Origin: Anaerolineales bacterium
Lineage (GTDB): Bacteria; Chloroflexota; Anaerolineae; 4572-78; J111
Assembly: GCA_015075185.1 (NCBI GenBank)
Contig: JABTUW010000008.1
Coordinates: 1-64,000 of the forward strand
DNA: 64,000 bases
Direction: 5' to 3'
Of this stretch, positions 33,940 to 45,641 are shown piece by piece (position 1 is the first letter of the stretch; each line of letters starts with the position of its first letter). The translations under genes were made by a program, and so were the position numbers. The notes under the pieces were generated by a model that ran no database searches, was not told where the DNA came from, and saw nothing but the letters and a program-made list of their open reading frames with translations.

Positions 33940-34953
33940 TTAAACGCTTCTTCCGACTGCCGCTGCCACTCGCCCCACTTCTACCATCAACTCGGCGAAA
34001 CGCTGCGGCTTGAGCGATTGTTCGCCGTCGCTGCTGGCCTCGGCCGGGTTGGGGTGAACTTCGATGATCAGCCCATCGGCTCCGGCGGCAACAGCGGCTT
34101 TGCTGGCTGCTTTGACCAGGGTCCATTTGCCGGTCGCGTGGCTGGGGTCAACCACGACCGGCAGATGCGTCAATTCTTTGAGAACGGGTACGGCGTTGAT
34201 ATCGAGGGTGTTGCGGGTGTACTTTTCAAAGGTGCGGATGCCGCGCTCGCATAAAACAACTCTATGGTTGCCGTTAGACATGATGTATTCGGCGCTCATC
34301 AGCAGCTCTTCGATGGTACTCATCATACCACGTTTTAGCAAAACGGGCATATTAGTTTGACCTACAGCGTTCAACAGCGCGTAATTCTGCATGTTGCGCG
34401 TGCCGATTTGCAGCATGTCGGCGTATTTGCTGACCAGCTCGACCTGGTCGGGCGACATGACCTCGGTGACGACATACAGGCCCGTTTCCTCCCGCACCTG
34501 GGCCAAAATCTTCAGGCCCGCTTCGCCCATGCCCTGGAAGCTGTAGGGTGAGGTGCGCGGTTTGAAAGCGCCTCCGCGCAGCATATGCGCCCCGGCCTCT
34601 CTGACGGCAATGGCAGTTTCGCGCATTTGTTCCAGACTTTCCACCGAGCATGGGCCGGCCATGACCACAATTTTGTTACCGCCAAAAACATGCCCATTGA
34701 TCGAAACCTTCGAGTCATCCGGCTGGAAATCGCGGCTGGCCAGCTTGAATGGGCGCAGCACCGGCACGACCCGGTCCACCCCATCCATGCGGCTCATTGC
34801 GCCCTGGTCCAGCCGACGCTCATCGCCGATGATCCCAATAATAGTGCGTTCTTCACCTTTTGAGACGTGGGTTCGCCACCCTCCGCTTTCCAGACGGGTC
34901 AGCACCGCCTCGATGTCGCCGTCGCTGGCATTGGCTTTCATGATGATAATCAT
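33940..34953 (-). CDS. aroF: 3-deoxy-7-phosphoheptulonate synthase (DAHP synthase, AroA-beta/ferredoxin-like type)
   Basis: This 337-residue enzyme condenses PEP with erythrose 4-phosphate, the first shikimate step. The N-terminal 70 residues form the ferredoxin-like regulatory domain (MIIIMKANASDGDIEAVLTR), as in the Thermotoga-type enzyme, which is feedback-inhibited by Tyr/Phe. The barrel shows VVMAGPCSVES (about 96), LRGGAFKPRTSPYSFQG (about 125), QIGTRNMQNYALL (about 182) and VVDPSHATGKW (about 265). It is first in the operon and has a strong GGAGGAG ribosome-binding site. Confidence 0.95.
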   Translation of the reverse strand: MIIIMKANASDGDIEAVLTRLESGGWRTHVSKGEERTIIGIIGDERRLDQGAMSRMDGVDRVVPVLRPFKLASRDFQPDDSKVSINGHVFGGNKIVVMAGPCSVESLEQMRETAIAVREAGAHMLRGGAFKPRTSPYSFQGMGEAGLKILAQVREETGLYVVTEVMSPDQVELVSKYADMLQIGTRNMQNYALLNAVGQTNMPVLLKRGMMSTIEELLMSAEYIMSNGNHRVVLCERGIRTFEKYTRNTLDINAVPVLKELTHLPVVVDPSHATGKWTLVKAASKAAVAAGADGLIIEVHPNPAEASSDGEQSLKPQRFAELMVEVGRVAAAVGRSV

Positions 34954-34984
34954 AGCTCCTCCTCGTTACATAAAATATATGATA

Positions 34985-35066
34985 ACCTATTTTTGAGTGG
35001 ACCACTGACGACGGACCGCTGACCGCCAAAATCATTTGCCGTCTGCGGTCGGTGGTCAGCCGTCGG
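34985..35066. repeat. Word-type hairpin in the aroF leader (GACC/GGTC words)
   Basis: GGACCACTGACGACGGACCG (34998 on) and CGGTCGGTGGTCAGCCGTCG (35046-35065) form imperfect long arms with an A/T-rich loop. It lies between the terminator of the small-protein gene and the aroF start, so it is probably in the 5' untranslated leader of the aro operon or part of its promoter region. Confidence 0.65.
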
Positions 35067-35072
35067 ATAAAC

Positions 35073-35104
35073 AAAAAGGGCGCGACCGGTAAGTGGTCGC
35101 GCCC
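35073..35104 (-). terminator. Intrinsic terminator of the small membrane-protein gene
   Basis: A perfect 10-bp GC-rich stem (35095-35104 and 35078-35087, 7-nt loop) is followed on the minus strand by TTTTTGTTT. It ends the transcript of the gene at 35131-35313 and separates it from the aro operon. Confidence 0.9.
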
Positions 35105-35130
35105 TGTCAGTTCCGCAAGATTACGTTACA

Positions 35131-35313
35131 TCAGCCTCCGGCCAGCACGCGCCACAGATCGCCCCAAAAGTAATAGCCAAAAAAATAAAAAACGCCCGCA
35201 AAAGCAGCAGCGAGCGTTACAAACCAAACACGGTCATTAGAGGTATTATGGGCCTGAGCCATAACTTTAACTTGGGATTGATTTTTGATGAGGTGGCGAT
35301 AACGTTTTGGCAT
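35131..35313 (-). CDS. Small single-span membrane protein, unknown function
   Basis: This 60-residue protein has a basic N-terminus (MPKRYRHLIKNQ) and one hydrophobic, aromatic-rich helix (VWFVTLAAAFAGVFYFFGYYFW), with a short tail DLWRVLAGG. It is likely real because it has its own consensus promoter (35341-35369) and its own terminator (35073-35104). An AGGG ribosome-binding site lies 8 nt before the ATG. The layout (cytoplasmic basic head, single helix) is reminiscent of SecE or small photosystem/respiratory subunits, but no family is recognised. Confidence 0.65.
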   Translation of the reverse strand: MPKRYRHLIKNQSQVKVMAQAHNTSNDRVWFVTLAAAFAGVFYFFGYYFWGDLWRVLAGG

Positions 35314-35340
35314 TAACTTACCCTATCAAAGATTGACAGC

Positions 35341-35369
35341 ATCATATCACAGATTAGAGGGTGTGTCAA
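35341..35369 (-). promoter_or_regulatory. Consensus sigma-70 promoter of the small-protein gene
   Basis: On the minus strand, TTGACA (35364-35369), an exact 17-nt spacer and TATGAT (35341-35346) give a near-perfect vegetative promoter. The start codon is about 28 nt downstream of the -10 box. Confidence 0.85.
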
Positions 35370-35378
35370 CCCCTTTTT

Positions 35379-37157
35379 TTAGGCGTTTTGAGCTACTTTT
35401 CTTTGCCGCCAGCGCATTAGAATTGGCCCAAACAGCGGGATGCCAAACAGCCAGGGTATCGTGAGCAGGTGCATGATCGTCCAGTAATTCCAGTACTTGC
35501 TGAGAAGGCCGGTTTTGCCCCAGGTCCAATTATTGAGCCACCAACGCCAAACGACAAAATAGTTGATAATGGACAATTCAGAGGTCAGACTGAAGAGGAA
35601 AGTCGGCCAGAAGGTAACTGGGGTGAGGTGCAGCGCTGCCAGGGGAATGAGCCACATGGGATACCAGATGCGGAAGGTCGCGCCGAGCATCAATTGGCTG
35701 AAATAGGCCAGGAAACCGGCGGTGATCAGGGTCAGTTTGTTGCGCCAGAGTTGGACCATCAACCAGACGTAAAAAATAACAAAAATATAACTGGCCGTGT
35801 TGCGGGCGATGGGTTCGCTCGCAACACGGGGCAGAATTTCGCGCAGGACCATGCGCAGGCCGGAAGCGATGGCAAAGCCGCGCCGGGCGGTCAGCATCGA
35901 ACCCAGGCCGGGCGGGGTGTCCGAATTGAGGGGAGCAAAGCCAAGCCAGGCAGACCCGGCCGCCCACCAGGCTTTTAAGGTTGGTGACGCATTCAAAACG
36001 ACGCCCAAACGGGTCGTTAGGACCTGCCAGGCATCCTGAAAGACAGGTGCAAGCGGGCCAAGCGCCCGGTAAACTAAATAAGTTGTCACCAAAACAATAA
36101 GCGCCGCGCCGAGCAGTTTGGGCAAGCGTCGTCGCCATGTAGGCTCGCTCTTAAAGAGGACGATGGCAAATAAGGGTAATAATAACAGCCCGGTAATTTT
36201 GGCCAGGGTTGCCAGAACTAAAGCCAGCGTCGCTGCCCACCACAGCTTACGCTGCCAGAGCATGATACCCAGGACCATCAAGGCCATAAAAACCATATCG
36301 TTGTGGCCGTTGCCGGGGCCTTGGATTAGAATAAGGGGATTCCAGGCGAAGAAGGTCAGGGCGACAAGAGAGGCCGAGGCTGAGTCTAAGGCTGAGGCTG
36401 AGGGCAAGGCCGCCGTTGGACTTGAGTTTATCATTGGAACGGCAAACCAGCCGATGAGGATGGCGCAGGCAAGGTAGGCCAGCAGCACGACCAACTTAAG
36501 ACTAACGCTGCCTGGAACCATATCGGTGGCCCCCAGGAGACGCAGTGGAATCTGGACGATAATTTCCCATAGTGGTCCATAGCCGGAGACCCATTCGCCA
36601 AATTCGCCGGCAAAGGCGATGTAGGGATCATTGGGGAAATTGTTGGGCGGCGAGAGCATGGGACTTTCGCCGTAAACCGCCCAAATGCGGCCGCGCAGGA
36701 CATAGCGAAAGAGATCATTGGCCGTAATGGGATAAAGCCAGACCAAGGTGAAGCCAAAGAGCAGGCCAAAAGCGAGAATAAGTAGTTTGAAGGTCTGGGG
36801 AGTGAGGCGGGGTGCTTGTTCGCCGCTCTTTAAGGTCTGGCTACTGACTTCTGACATCTGACGACTGACCTGAAGCACGGTTTGTATGGCTTGCCAGAAG
36901 AGGTAATACAAGAGGAAAATACCGATGGTATAAATAGGGGCAAACCAGCGGTAGCCGCGCATCAGAATTTCGAGATCGCCGGCAGGCCCCCCCCTAAGAG
37001 TGTTAGAAATGAGGGGAAAGGCAATGATGTAGACGACATAAATGATCTGGGTAACCATTCCTATCCCGATAAGACGAACCAGGCTCTTGGTCAGTTCCGA
37101 CTTATGGACGGAAATGGTTTTTGGTTGAGTTGCATCCAGTGGTAATGATTGGCTCAT
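35379..37157 (-). CDS. Polyprenol-phosphomannose-dependent alpha-1,6-mannosyltransferase-like protein (MptA/B family)
   Basis: This 592-residue GT-C-fold membrane protein has about 12 hydrophobic spans. Family-like blocks are YPITANDLFRYVLRGRIWAVY (about 148), NDPYIAFAGEFGEWVSGYGPLWEI (about 180), NPLILIQGPGNGHNDMVFMAL (about 278) and FRIWYPMWLIPLAALHL near the end. It would transfer mannose or another hexose from a polyprenol phosphate carrier to a surface glycan outside the membrane. An in-frame word repeat (QMSEVSSQTLKSGEQ, about residues 105-120) lies in the loop after the second or third span. It diverges from the pfkB operon. Confidence 0.8.
   Translation of the reverse strand: MSQSLPLDATQPKTISVHKSELTKSLVRLIGIGMVTQIIYVVYIIAFPLISNTLRGGPAGDLEILMRGYRWFAPIYTIGIFLLYYLFWQAIQTVLQVSRQMSEVSSQTLKSGEQAPRLTPQTFKLLILAFGLLFGFTLVWLYPITANDLFRYVLRGRIWAVYGESPMLSPPNNFPNDPYIAFAGEFGEWVSGYGPLWEIIVQIPLRLLGATDMVPGSVSLKLVVLLAYLACAILIGWFAVPMINSSPTAALPSASALDSASASLVALTFFAWNPLILIQGPGNGHNDMVFMALMVLGIMLWQRKLWWAATLALVLATLAKITGLLLLPLFAIVLFKSEPTWRRRLPKLLGAALIVLVTTYLVYRALGPLAPVFQDAWQVLTTRLGVVLNASPTLKAWWAAGSAWLGFAPLNSDTPPGLGSMLTARRGFAIASGLRMVLREILPRVASEPIARNTASYIFVIFYVWLMVQLWRNKLTLITAGFLAYFSQLMLGATFRIWYPMWLIPLAALHLTPVTFWPTFLFSLTSELSIINYFVVWRWWLNNWTWGKTGLLSKYWNYWTIMHLLTIPWLFGIPLFGPILMRWRQRKVAQNA
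36840..36872. repeat. Word repeat inside the mannosyltransferase gene (CTGAC words)
   Basis: CTACTGACTTCTGACATCTGACGACTGACC holds four CTGAC/TGAC-spaced words in a row. It is read in frame as a hydrophilic loop. Only one arm is seen. Confidence 0.6.
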
Positions 37158-37253
37158 TGACTGACTCGTTTAAGAATTGTAGCCCAGATGAGAGGTAAGA
37201 GCAAGCGACAAAAAGAGGGAAAAGGACCGCTAGGGTATTTTTATCGTAAGTGT

Positions 37254-37282
37254 TTGACAAACCTCTGCTGCTGTGATAACAT
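37254..37282 (+). promoter_or_regulatory. Promoter of the pfkB-ahcY-metK operon
   Basis: A perfect TTGACA (37254-37259), 17-nt spacer and TAACAT (37277-37282) lie in the divergent gap. The start codon is 170 nt downstream, leaving a long leader. Confidence 0.75.
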
Positions 37283-37313
37283 CGCGCTTGCGTGTAGTTG
37301 CTGCCTTTACAAA

Positions 37314-37387
37314 GGTAGACAGAGCTTTTTCCCCGTCTACGGTCTACTGTCTAGATGCTTGCGGGCACGGGCCGTCTACTGTCTACC
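37314..37387. repeat. Word-type hairpin in the pfkB leader (GTAGAC/GTCTAC words)
   Basis: GGTAGACAG (37314-37322) is the complement of CTGTCTACC (37379-37387); between them are further GTCTAC words. It would fold as a long hairpin in the RNA leader, just before the terminator-like stem. Confidence 0.65.
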
Positions 37388-37397
37388 TGGCCTTGAA

Positions 37398-37426
37398 CTC
37401 CGCCAATTTTTGCGGAGATTTTTTTT
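37398..37426 (+). terminator. Intrinsic terminator in the pfkB leader (candidate attenuator)
   Basis: A 6-bp stem CTCCGC/GCGGAG (37398-37403 and 37412-37417) with an 8-nt loop is followed by A and eight T's. It lies between the operon's only visible promoter and its GTG start, and no other plus-strand gene exists upstream that it could terminate. That points to regulated read-through. Confidence 0.7.
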
Positions 37427-37452
37427 GCCCAAAGCGGGTAGAAAGGTAACTC

Positions 37453-38448
37453 GTGACCGTCGCCGTCACCGGCTCAATGGCCTTCGACTACATTATGTCC
37501 TTCCCCGGCAAATTTGCCGACCATATTTTGCCGGACCAAATCCAGATTCTGTCGGTTAGCTTTCTGGTTGATTCCATGCGCCGGGAGCGTGGGGGCACGG
37601 CGGGCAATATCGCCTACAACTTGGCTCTGCTCAATCAGCCGGTGTTGCTCATGGCGACGGTCGGCGAGGATGCCCCGGAGTACATTGCCGCCCTGCGCGA
37701 ACGGGGGGTTGATATTAGCGGCGTGCTGCAACTACCTACCGAGTTCACGGCCTCTTTTTTTGTCAGTACCGACCGGTCGAACAATCAAATTGCCAGCTTC
37801 TATACTGGAGCGATGGCCAAAGCCGGCCAAATCAGCTTCGCCGCTCAGAATTACAGATCCATTAAAATCGCTGTTATCTCGCCCAACGACCCGGCAGCTA
37901 TGGTCAAATACGTTCAAGAGTGCCAGGAACTGGGTATTCCCTACATTTATGACCCCAGCCAACAAATTCCCCGGCTCAGCCCGGCTGATTTGGTGAAGGG
38001 TATCGAAAGGGCCAAAATCTTGATCGTCAATGATTACGAATTCGAGATGATCAAGAAGCAAACCGGCTTGAGCAACGCCGACATTCAAAAAATGGTCGAA
38101 ACAGTGGTCATCACTCGTGGTGAGAAAGGGTCGCTGATCCGCACCACCGAGGTGGGGCATGGTAACAGCCTCTCGTTTAGAGAAATTCACATCCCACCGG
38201 CCAAGCCAGCCCGCATGGCCGAGCCGACCGGCGTCGGGGATGCATTTCGGGCTGGCTTGATCACCGGCTTGATGCAAGGCTATCCCTGGGAGGTGTCTGG
38301 CCGCCTGGGGTCTGTCGCCGCTACTTATGTTTTGGAACAACATGGCACGCAGCGCCACAGTTATACCCGCAAACAGTTTGCCCAGCGTTACCGGGAAGCT
38401 TTTGGAGACGCGCCAGAGCTGGAAGATTTCATAAGTTATAAAAAATAA
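37453..38448 (+). CDS. PfkB-family sugar/adenosine kinase
   Basis: This 331-residue ribokinase-type enzyme begins with VTGSMAFDYIMSFPG, has GGTAGNIAYNLALL (about 47-60) and ends with the phosphotransfer signature AEPTGVGDAFRAGLITGLM, whose Asp is the catalytic base (about 260). The start is a GTG with AAAGG 6 nt upstream. The position just before ahcY and metK suggests adenosine is the substrate: SAH hydrolase releases adenosine, which an adenosine kinase would remove. Substrate assignment is inferred from context. The operon has its own promoter and a terminator in the leader. Confidence 0.88.
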   Translation: MTVAVTGSMAFDYIMSFPGKFADHILPDQIQILSVSFLVDSMRRERGGTAGNIAYNLALLNQPVLLMATVGEDAPEYIAALRERGVDISGVLQLPTEFTASFFVSTDRSNNQIASFYTGAMAKAGQISFAAQNYRSIKIAVISPNDPAAMVKYVQECQELGIPYIYDPSQQIPRLSPADLVKGIERAKILIVNDYEFEMIKKQTGLSNADIQKMVETVVITRGEKGSLIRTTEVGHGNSLSFREIHIPPAKPARMAEPTGVGDAFRAGLITGLMQGYPWEVSGRLGSVAATYVLEQHGTQRHSYTRKQFAQRYREAFGDAPELEDFISYKK

Positions 38449-38450
38449 AA

Positions 38451-38495
38451 CGTGATACGTAATCATTATTCACCTTTCACCTTTCACGTATCACG
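38451..38495. repeat. Word-type hairpin in the pfkB-ahcY gap
   Basis: Perfect 10-bp arms CGTGATACGT (38451-38460) and ACGTATCACG (38486-38495) enclose TTTCACC words. It begins just after the pfkB stop. Confidence 0.75.
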
Positions 38496-38519
38496 CAACA
38501 CATTACTTAAGGAGTATTC

Positions 38520-39785
38520 ATGAGTAAAAAAGAATTTGATGTTAAAGACATGAATCTGGCCGAGCAAGGACGCTGGCGCATCGAATGGGCCTTGAAAGAA
38601 ATGCCCGTCATTCGCTCGATTATGGACCGTTTTCAACAGGATCGTCCGCTGGAAGGGGTCAAGATGAGCGGCTGCCTGCACATTACGTCGGAAACGGCCA
38701 ACCTGGCCCGGGCCCTGCAAGCTGCCGGCGCTGATTTGGTGCTTACCGCCAGCAATCCGCTCAGTACCCAGGATGATGTGGCCGCAGCGCTGGTCTCGGT
38801 GTTTGAAATCCCCGTGTTTGCTATCAAAGGTGAAGACAACGCGACTTACTACCAGCACCTCAACGCTGCGCTCGATCACCGGCCCAATTTGACCATGGAT
38901 GACGGGGCTGACCTGGTCAGCATGCTCCATAAAGAGCGCACAAACCAAATCCCCGATATTGTCGGCAGCACCGAAGAGACGACCACCGGCATTATTCGCC
39001 TGCGGGCCATGGCGGCCAGCGGCGCGCTGAAATTTCCGGTAATGGCGGTCAACGACGCCGATACCAAGCACATGTTCGACAATCGCTACGGCACCGGCCA
39101 GAGCACCCTGGACGGTATTATTCGGGCGACCAATATTTTGATTGCCGGGAAGGTTTTTGTAGTGGCCGGCTACGGCTGGTGCAGCCGAGGCATCGCTATG
39201 CGTGCTCGCGGCCTGGGAGCCAACGTGATTGTGACCGAAGTGGACTCGCTCAAAGCGCTGGAAGCCGTGATGGACGGCTTCCGGGTCATGCCGATGATCG
39301 AAGCAGCGCCGCAGGCTGATTTCATTTGCTCTGCTACCGGTGATAAAAATGTGATAGACAAGCACCATTTCGAGGTGATGAAGGATGGCTGTTGTGTCTC
39401 CAACTCCGGCCACTTTAATGTCGAGATCAACATTCCGGCGTTGGAAGAGATGGCGGTGGGCAAACGGACCCCGCGCGCTTTTGTGGACGAGTATATCCTG
39501 GCTGATGGCCGTACCATCCGCTTATTGGGTGAGGGCCGGCTGGTCAACCTGGCCGCCGCCGAAGGTCACCCCGCTGCGGTGATGGATATGAGCTTTGCCA
39601 ATCAAGCCCTGGCCGCCGTTTACGTTTTCCAAAACGGCAAGAATATGGAGAACAAGGTTTATCGCATCCCCGAAGAAATTGACCGGGAGATTGCCCGCTT
39701 TAAGCTGGAATCTATGGGGATTAAAATTGACATCCTGACTCCAGAGCAAGAAGCCTATCTGAACAGTTGGGAAGAAGGCACCTAA
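38520..39785 (+). CDS. ahcY: S-adenosylhomocysteine hydrolase
   Basis: This 421-residue NAD-dependent enzyme splits S-adenosylhomocysteine into homocysteine and adenosine. Its blocks are MSGCLHITSETANLARAL (about 55), SNPLSTQDDVAAAL (about 78), ETTTGIIRLRAM (about 155), the NAD site VVAGYGWCSRGIAMRARGLG (about 218) and SNSGHFNVEINI (about 298). It lacks the 40-residue insert of some bacterial enzymes. A GGAG site precedes the start. With metK downstream it forms the methyl-donor cycle. Confidence 0.97.
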   Translation: MSKKEFDVKDMNLAEQGRWRIEWALKEMPVIRSIMDRFQQDRPLEGVKMSGCLHITSETANLARALQAAGADLVLTASNPLSTQDDVAAALVSVFEIPVFAIKGEDNATYYQHLNAALDHRPNLTMDDGADLVSMLHKERTNQIPDIVGSTEETTTGIIRLRAMAASGALKFPVMAVNDADTKHMFDNRYGTGQSTLDGIIRATNILIAGKVFVVAGYGWCSRGIAMRARGLGANVIVTEVDSLKALEAVMDGFRVMPMIEAAPQADFICSATGDKNVIDKHHFEVMKDGCCVSNSGHFNVEINIPALEEMAVGKRTPRAFVDEYILADGRTIRLLGEGRLVNLAAAEGHPAAVMDMSFANQALAAVYVFQNGKNMENKVYRIPEEIDREIARFKLESMGIKIDILTPEQEAYLNSWEEGT

Positions 39786-39810
39786 GGCGAGGCAGCGAAG
39801 CAGCAAATCA

Positions 39811-39891
39811 GTGGCCGAGTCTATGGAAGAGAATGCCCCCGAATTTTTAAATACTCCGGTTTCAACCCCTGAAACCTTGACCAACCCATAA
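39811..39891 (+). other. Short open frame before metK (leader peptide or chance)
   Basis: A GTG/ATG-started frame of 22-26 codons (MEENAPEFLNTPVSTPETLT...) ends 17 nt before the metK start. It is not rich in Met, so it does not look like a classic attenuation peptide. A 7-bp hairpin (39858-39864 and 39870-39876) lies inside it. Kept as a possibility only. Confidence 0.2.
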
Positions 39892-39908
39892 ATTAAGGAG
39901 AACATTTC

Positions 39909-41114
39909 ATGAGTACAACCTTTATGACCTCACCCCAACTGTTCTTCACCAGTGAATCGGTGACGGAAGGTCATCCTGATAAAATTTGTGACCAGATCAG
40001 CGACGCGGTTCTGGACGCTATCTACAAGGAAGATCCCTACGCCCGGGTGGCCTGCGAGACTGCTATCACCACCGGCCTGGTTTGCGTGATGGGTGAAATC
40101 ACCACCAAAACTTACGTTGACATTGCTGACATTGCCCGCCAGACCATTCGCGATATTGGCTACACCCGGGCCAAATACGGCTTTGACTACGAAACCTGTG
40201 GGGTCATCGTCAGCATCAAAGAGCAGTCGCCCGATATCGCCATGGGCGTGGATAAGGCCCTGGAAGCAAAAGAAGGCGAAATTAAAGACGATTTAGATAC
40301 AGGCGCCGGCGACCAGGGCATGATGATCGGCTTTGCCTGCAACGAAACCGAGGAATTGATGCCGTTGAGCATCTCGCTGGCACACCGGCTCTGCCGGCAG
40401 TTAGCCGCCGTGCGCAAAAACGGCACAGTGGACTATCTCCGCCCCGACGGCAAAAGCCAGGTGACGGTTGAATACGCATACGGCAAACCCAAGCGGGTAG
40501 ATGCCATTGTCATCTCCACTCAGCACAGCCCCGAGGTGACTCAGGAGCAGATTCGAGCTGACATCATCGAGGAAGTTATCCGCCCGATTGTGCCTTCGAA
40601 CATGCTGGATGACCATACCAAAATCTTCGTCAACCCGACTGGCCGTTTTGTGACCGGCGGGCCGATGGGCGACGCCGGCCTGACCGGCCGCAAAATCATT
40701 GTGGATACCTACGGCGGAGTCGCCCGGCATGGCGGTGGGGCCTTCTCCGGCAAAGACCCGACGAAGGTAGACCGCTCGGCGGCCTACATGACCCGCTACA
40801 TTGCCAAAAACATCGTCGCCGCCGGTTTGGCTGATCGGGTTGAACTCCAGGTCAGCTATGCTATTGGCGTGGCCCACCCGCTCTCCCTTAACGTCGAGAC
40901 CTTTGGCACCGGCAAGGTCAGCGACGACAAGATCATCCAACTGGTCAAAAAGCACTTTGACCTGCGCCCGGCGGCGATCATTCGAGACTTGGGGCTGCGC
41001 CGGCCTATTTACAAGCCCACCGCCGCCTACGGCCACTTTGGCCGTCACGACATTGACGCTCCCTGGGAAGCGATGGACAAGGCCGAGATCCTGCGGAGCG
41101 AAGCGGGATTGTAA
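39909..41114 (+). CDS. metK: S-adenosylmethionine synthetase
   Basis: This 401-residue enzyme forms S-adenosylmethionine from methionine and ATP. Its blocks are FFTSESVTEGHPDKICDQISDAVLD (about 12), ACETAITTGLV (about 47), the signature GAGDQGMMIGFA (about 131), and GGGAFSGKDPTKVDRSAAYM (about 277). Length and order are normal. It is the last gene of the pfkB-ahcY-metK operon, with a strong AAGGAG site upstream. Confidence 0.98.
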   Translation: MSTTFMTSPQLFFTSESVTEGHPDKICDQISDAVLDAIYKEDPYARVACETAITTGLVCVMGEITTKTYVDIADIARQTIRDIGYTRAKYGFDYETCGVIVSIKEQSPDIAMGVDKALEAKEGEIKDDLDTGAGDQGMMIGFACNETEELMPLSISLAHRLCRQLAAVRKNGTVDYLRPDGKSQVTVEYAYGKPKRVDAIVISTQHSPEVTQEQIRADIIEEVIRPIVPSNMLDDHTKIFVNPTGRFVTGGPMGDAGLTGRKIIVDTYGGVARHGGGAFSGKDPTKVDRSAAYMTRYIAKNIVAAGLADRVELQVSYAIGVAHPLSLNVETFGTGKVSDDKIIQLVKKHFDLRPAAIIRDLGLRRPIYKPTAAYGHFGRHDIDAPWEAMDKAEILRSEAGL

Positions 41115-41134
41115 GGCACTAAGTTTGTGCCTAT

Positions 41135-41181
41135 AAGCCCGGTCCTGCTTTGGCAGTTTCTGGCCGATCAGGGCCGGGTTT
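41135..41181 (+). terminator. Imperfect terminator after metK
   Basis: A 13-bp stem with two G-T pairs (41135-41147 and 41169-41181) has a loop of 21 nt and is followed by TCTAAACCTT rather than a clean T-run. It precedes the rpoB promoter by 28 nt, so it probably separates the two operons. Confidence 0.55.
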
Positions 41182-41208
41182 CTAAACCTTAAAATTTTAA
41201 CATCCTCC

Positions 41209-41238
41209 TTGACAAAACTCCTACTCTTCGGCTATAAT
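41209..41238 (+). promoter_or_regulatory. Consensus promoter of rpoB
   Basis: A perfect TTGACA (41209-41214) and perfect TATAAT (41233-41238) are 18 nt apart. The -10 box is 224 nt before the rpoB start. The metK-rpoB gap of 348 bp therefore holds a terminator, this promoter and a structured leader, and no gene. Confidence 0.9.
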
Positions 41239-41334
41239 ATAAATTTGCAATTGGCGATTGCAAGTTTATTCACAAGCACCCCATAATTGAGGTAACGCCC
41301 TCTATCCAATCGCTATATTCGCTCTAAAATCTCC

Positions 41335-41422
41335 GCAACTAAGGTAGACCAGACTTTTTGCTCGACAACATCATGGTTGATGCCGTGCCCCAAAGTCCGG
41401 GTTTAACCGAGGTTGCTTTTTT
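41335..41422 (+). terminator. Large terminator-like hairpin in the rpoB leader (candidate attenuator)
   Basis: GCAAC (41335-41339) pairs with GTTGC (41412-41416), GGT and ACC trios pair inside, and GACTTT (41352-41357) pairs with AAAGTC (41392-41397). Six T's follow at once (41417-41422). The hairpin is in the leader between the promoter and the ribosome-binding site of rpoB. Confidence 0.65.
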
Positions 41423-41462
41423 GTATTAACCCAAATATTTAGTTGAAGGAGATAATGATTTT

Positions 41463-45401
<3,939 letters not shown>

Positions 45402-45489
45402 GAATAAGTTTCTGACTAGTTCCTGGTAACGTCATTGAGTTTAGTGTTAAGTCCGGTTCTTTAGAAAATAAAAAATCCAATTGAAGGAC

Positions 45490-45518
45490 TTGACAACACT
45501 GCTTAATCGTGTTATCAT
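45490..45518 (+). promoter_or_regulatory. Promoter of the rpsL-rpsG-fusA unit
   Basis: A perfect TTGACA (45490-45495), 17-nt spacer and TATCAT (45513-45518) lie 90 nt after the rpoB stop. The leader to the rpsL start is about 175 nt. Confidence 0.85.
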
Positions 45519-45530
45519 ATTTTCTCGCTT

Positions 45531-45641
45531 GTGGGCTGCCTAATTTAGAGAGAAGTGTAGAGAAACTTTTCTCGGCCCACCGAATAGGCACAGCTTGAAT
45601 AATCCACGAGGCCACCGAAGATGTTTGTCGGTGGCCTCGTG
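45531..45641 (+). promoter_or_regulatory. Structured leader upstream of rpsL
   Basis: Two hairpins are seen: GTGGGC/GCCCAC (45531-45536 and 45575-45580) enclosing an inner GAGAAGT/ACTTTTCTC stem, and a perfect 14-bp stem (45605-45618 and 45628-45641). No T-run follows, so it is not a terminator. It may be an autoregulatory ribosomal-protein leader. Confidence 0.5.

Noticed and set aside
37290..37452. Known SAM or SAH riboswitch in the pfkB-ahcY-metK leader
   Set aside because: Conserved core bases of the SAM-I, SAM-II or SAH classes were not recognised; only the terminator and a word hairpin are supported.
38484..39413. 309-codon open frame antisense to ahcY
   Set aside because: No recognisable domain, and ahcY on the opposite strand is unmistakable.
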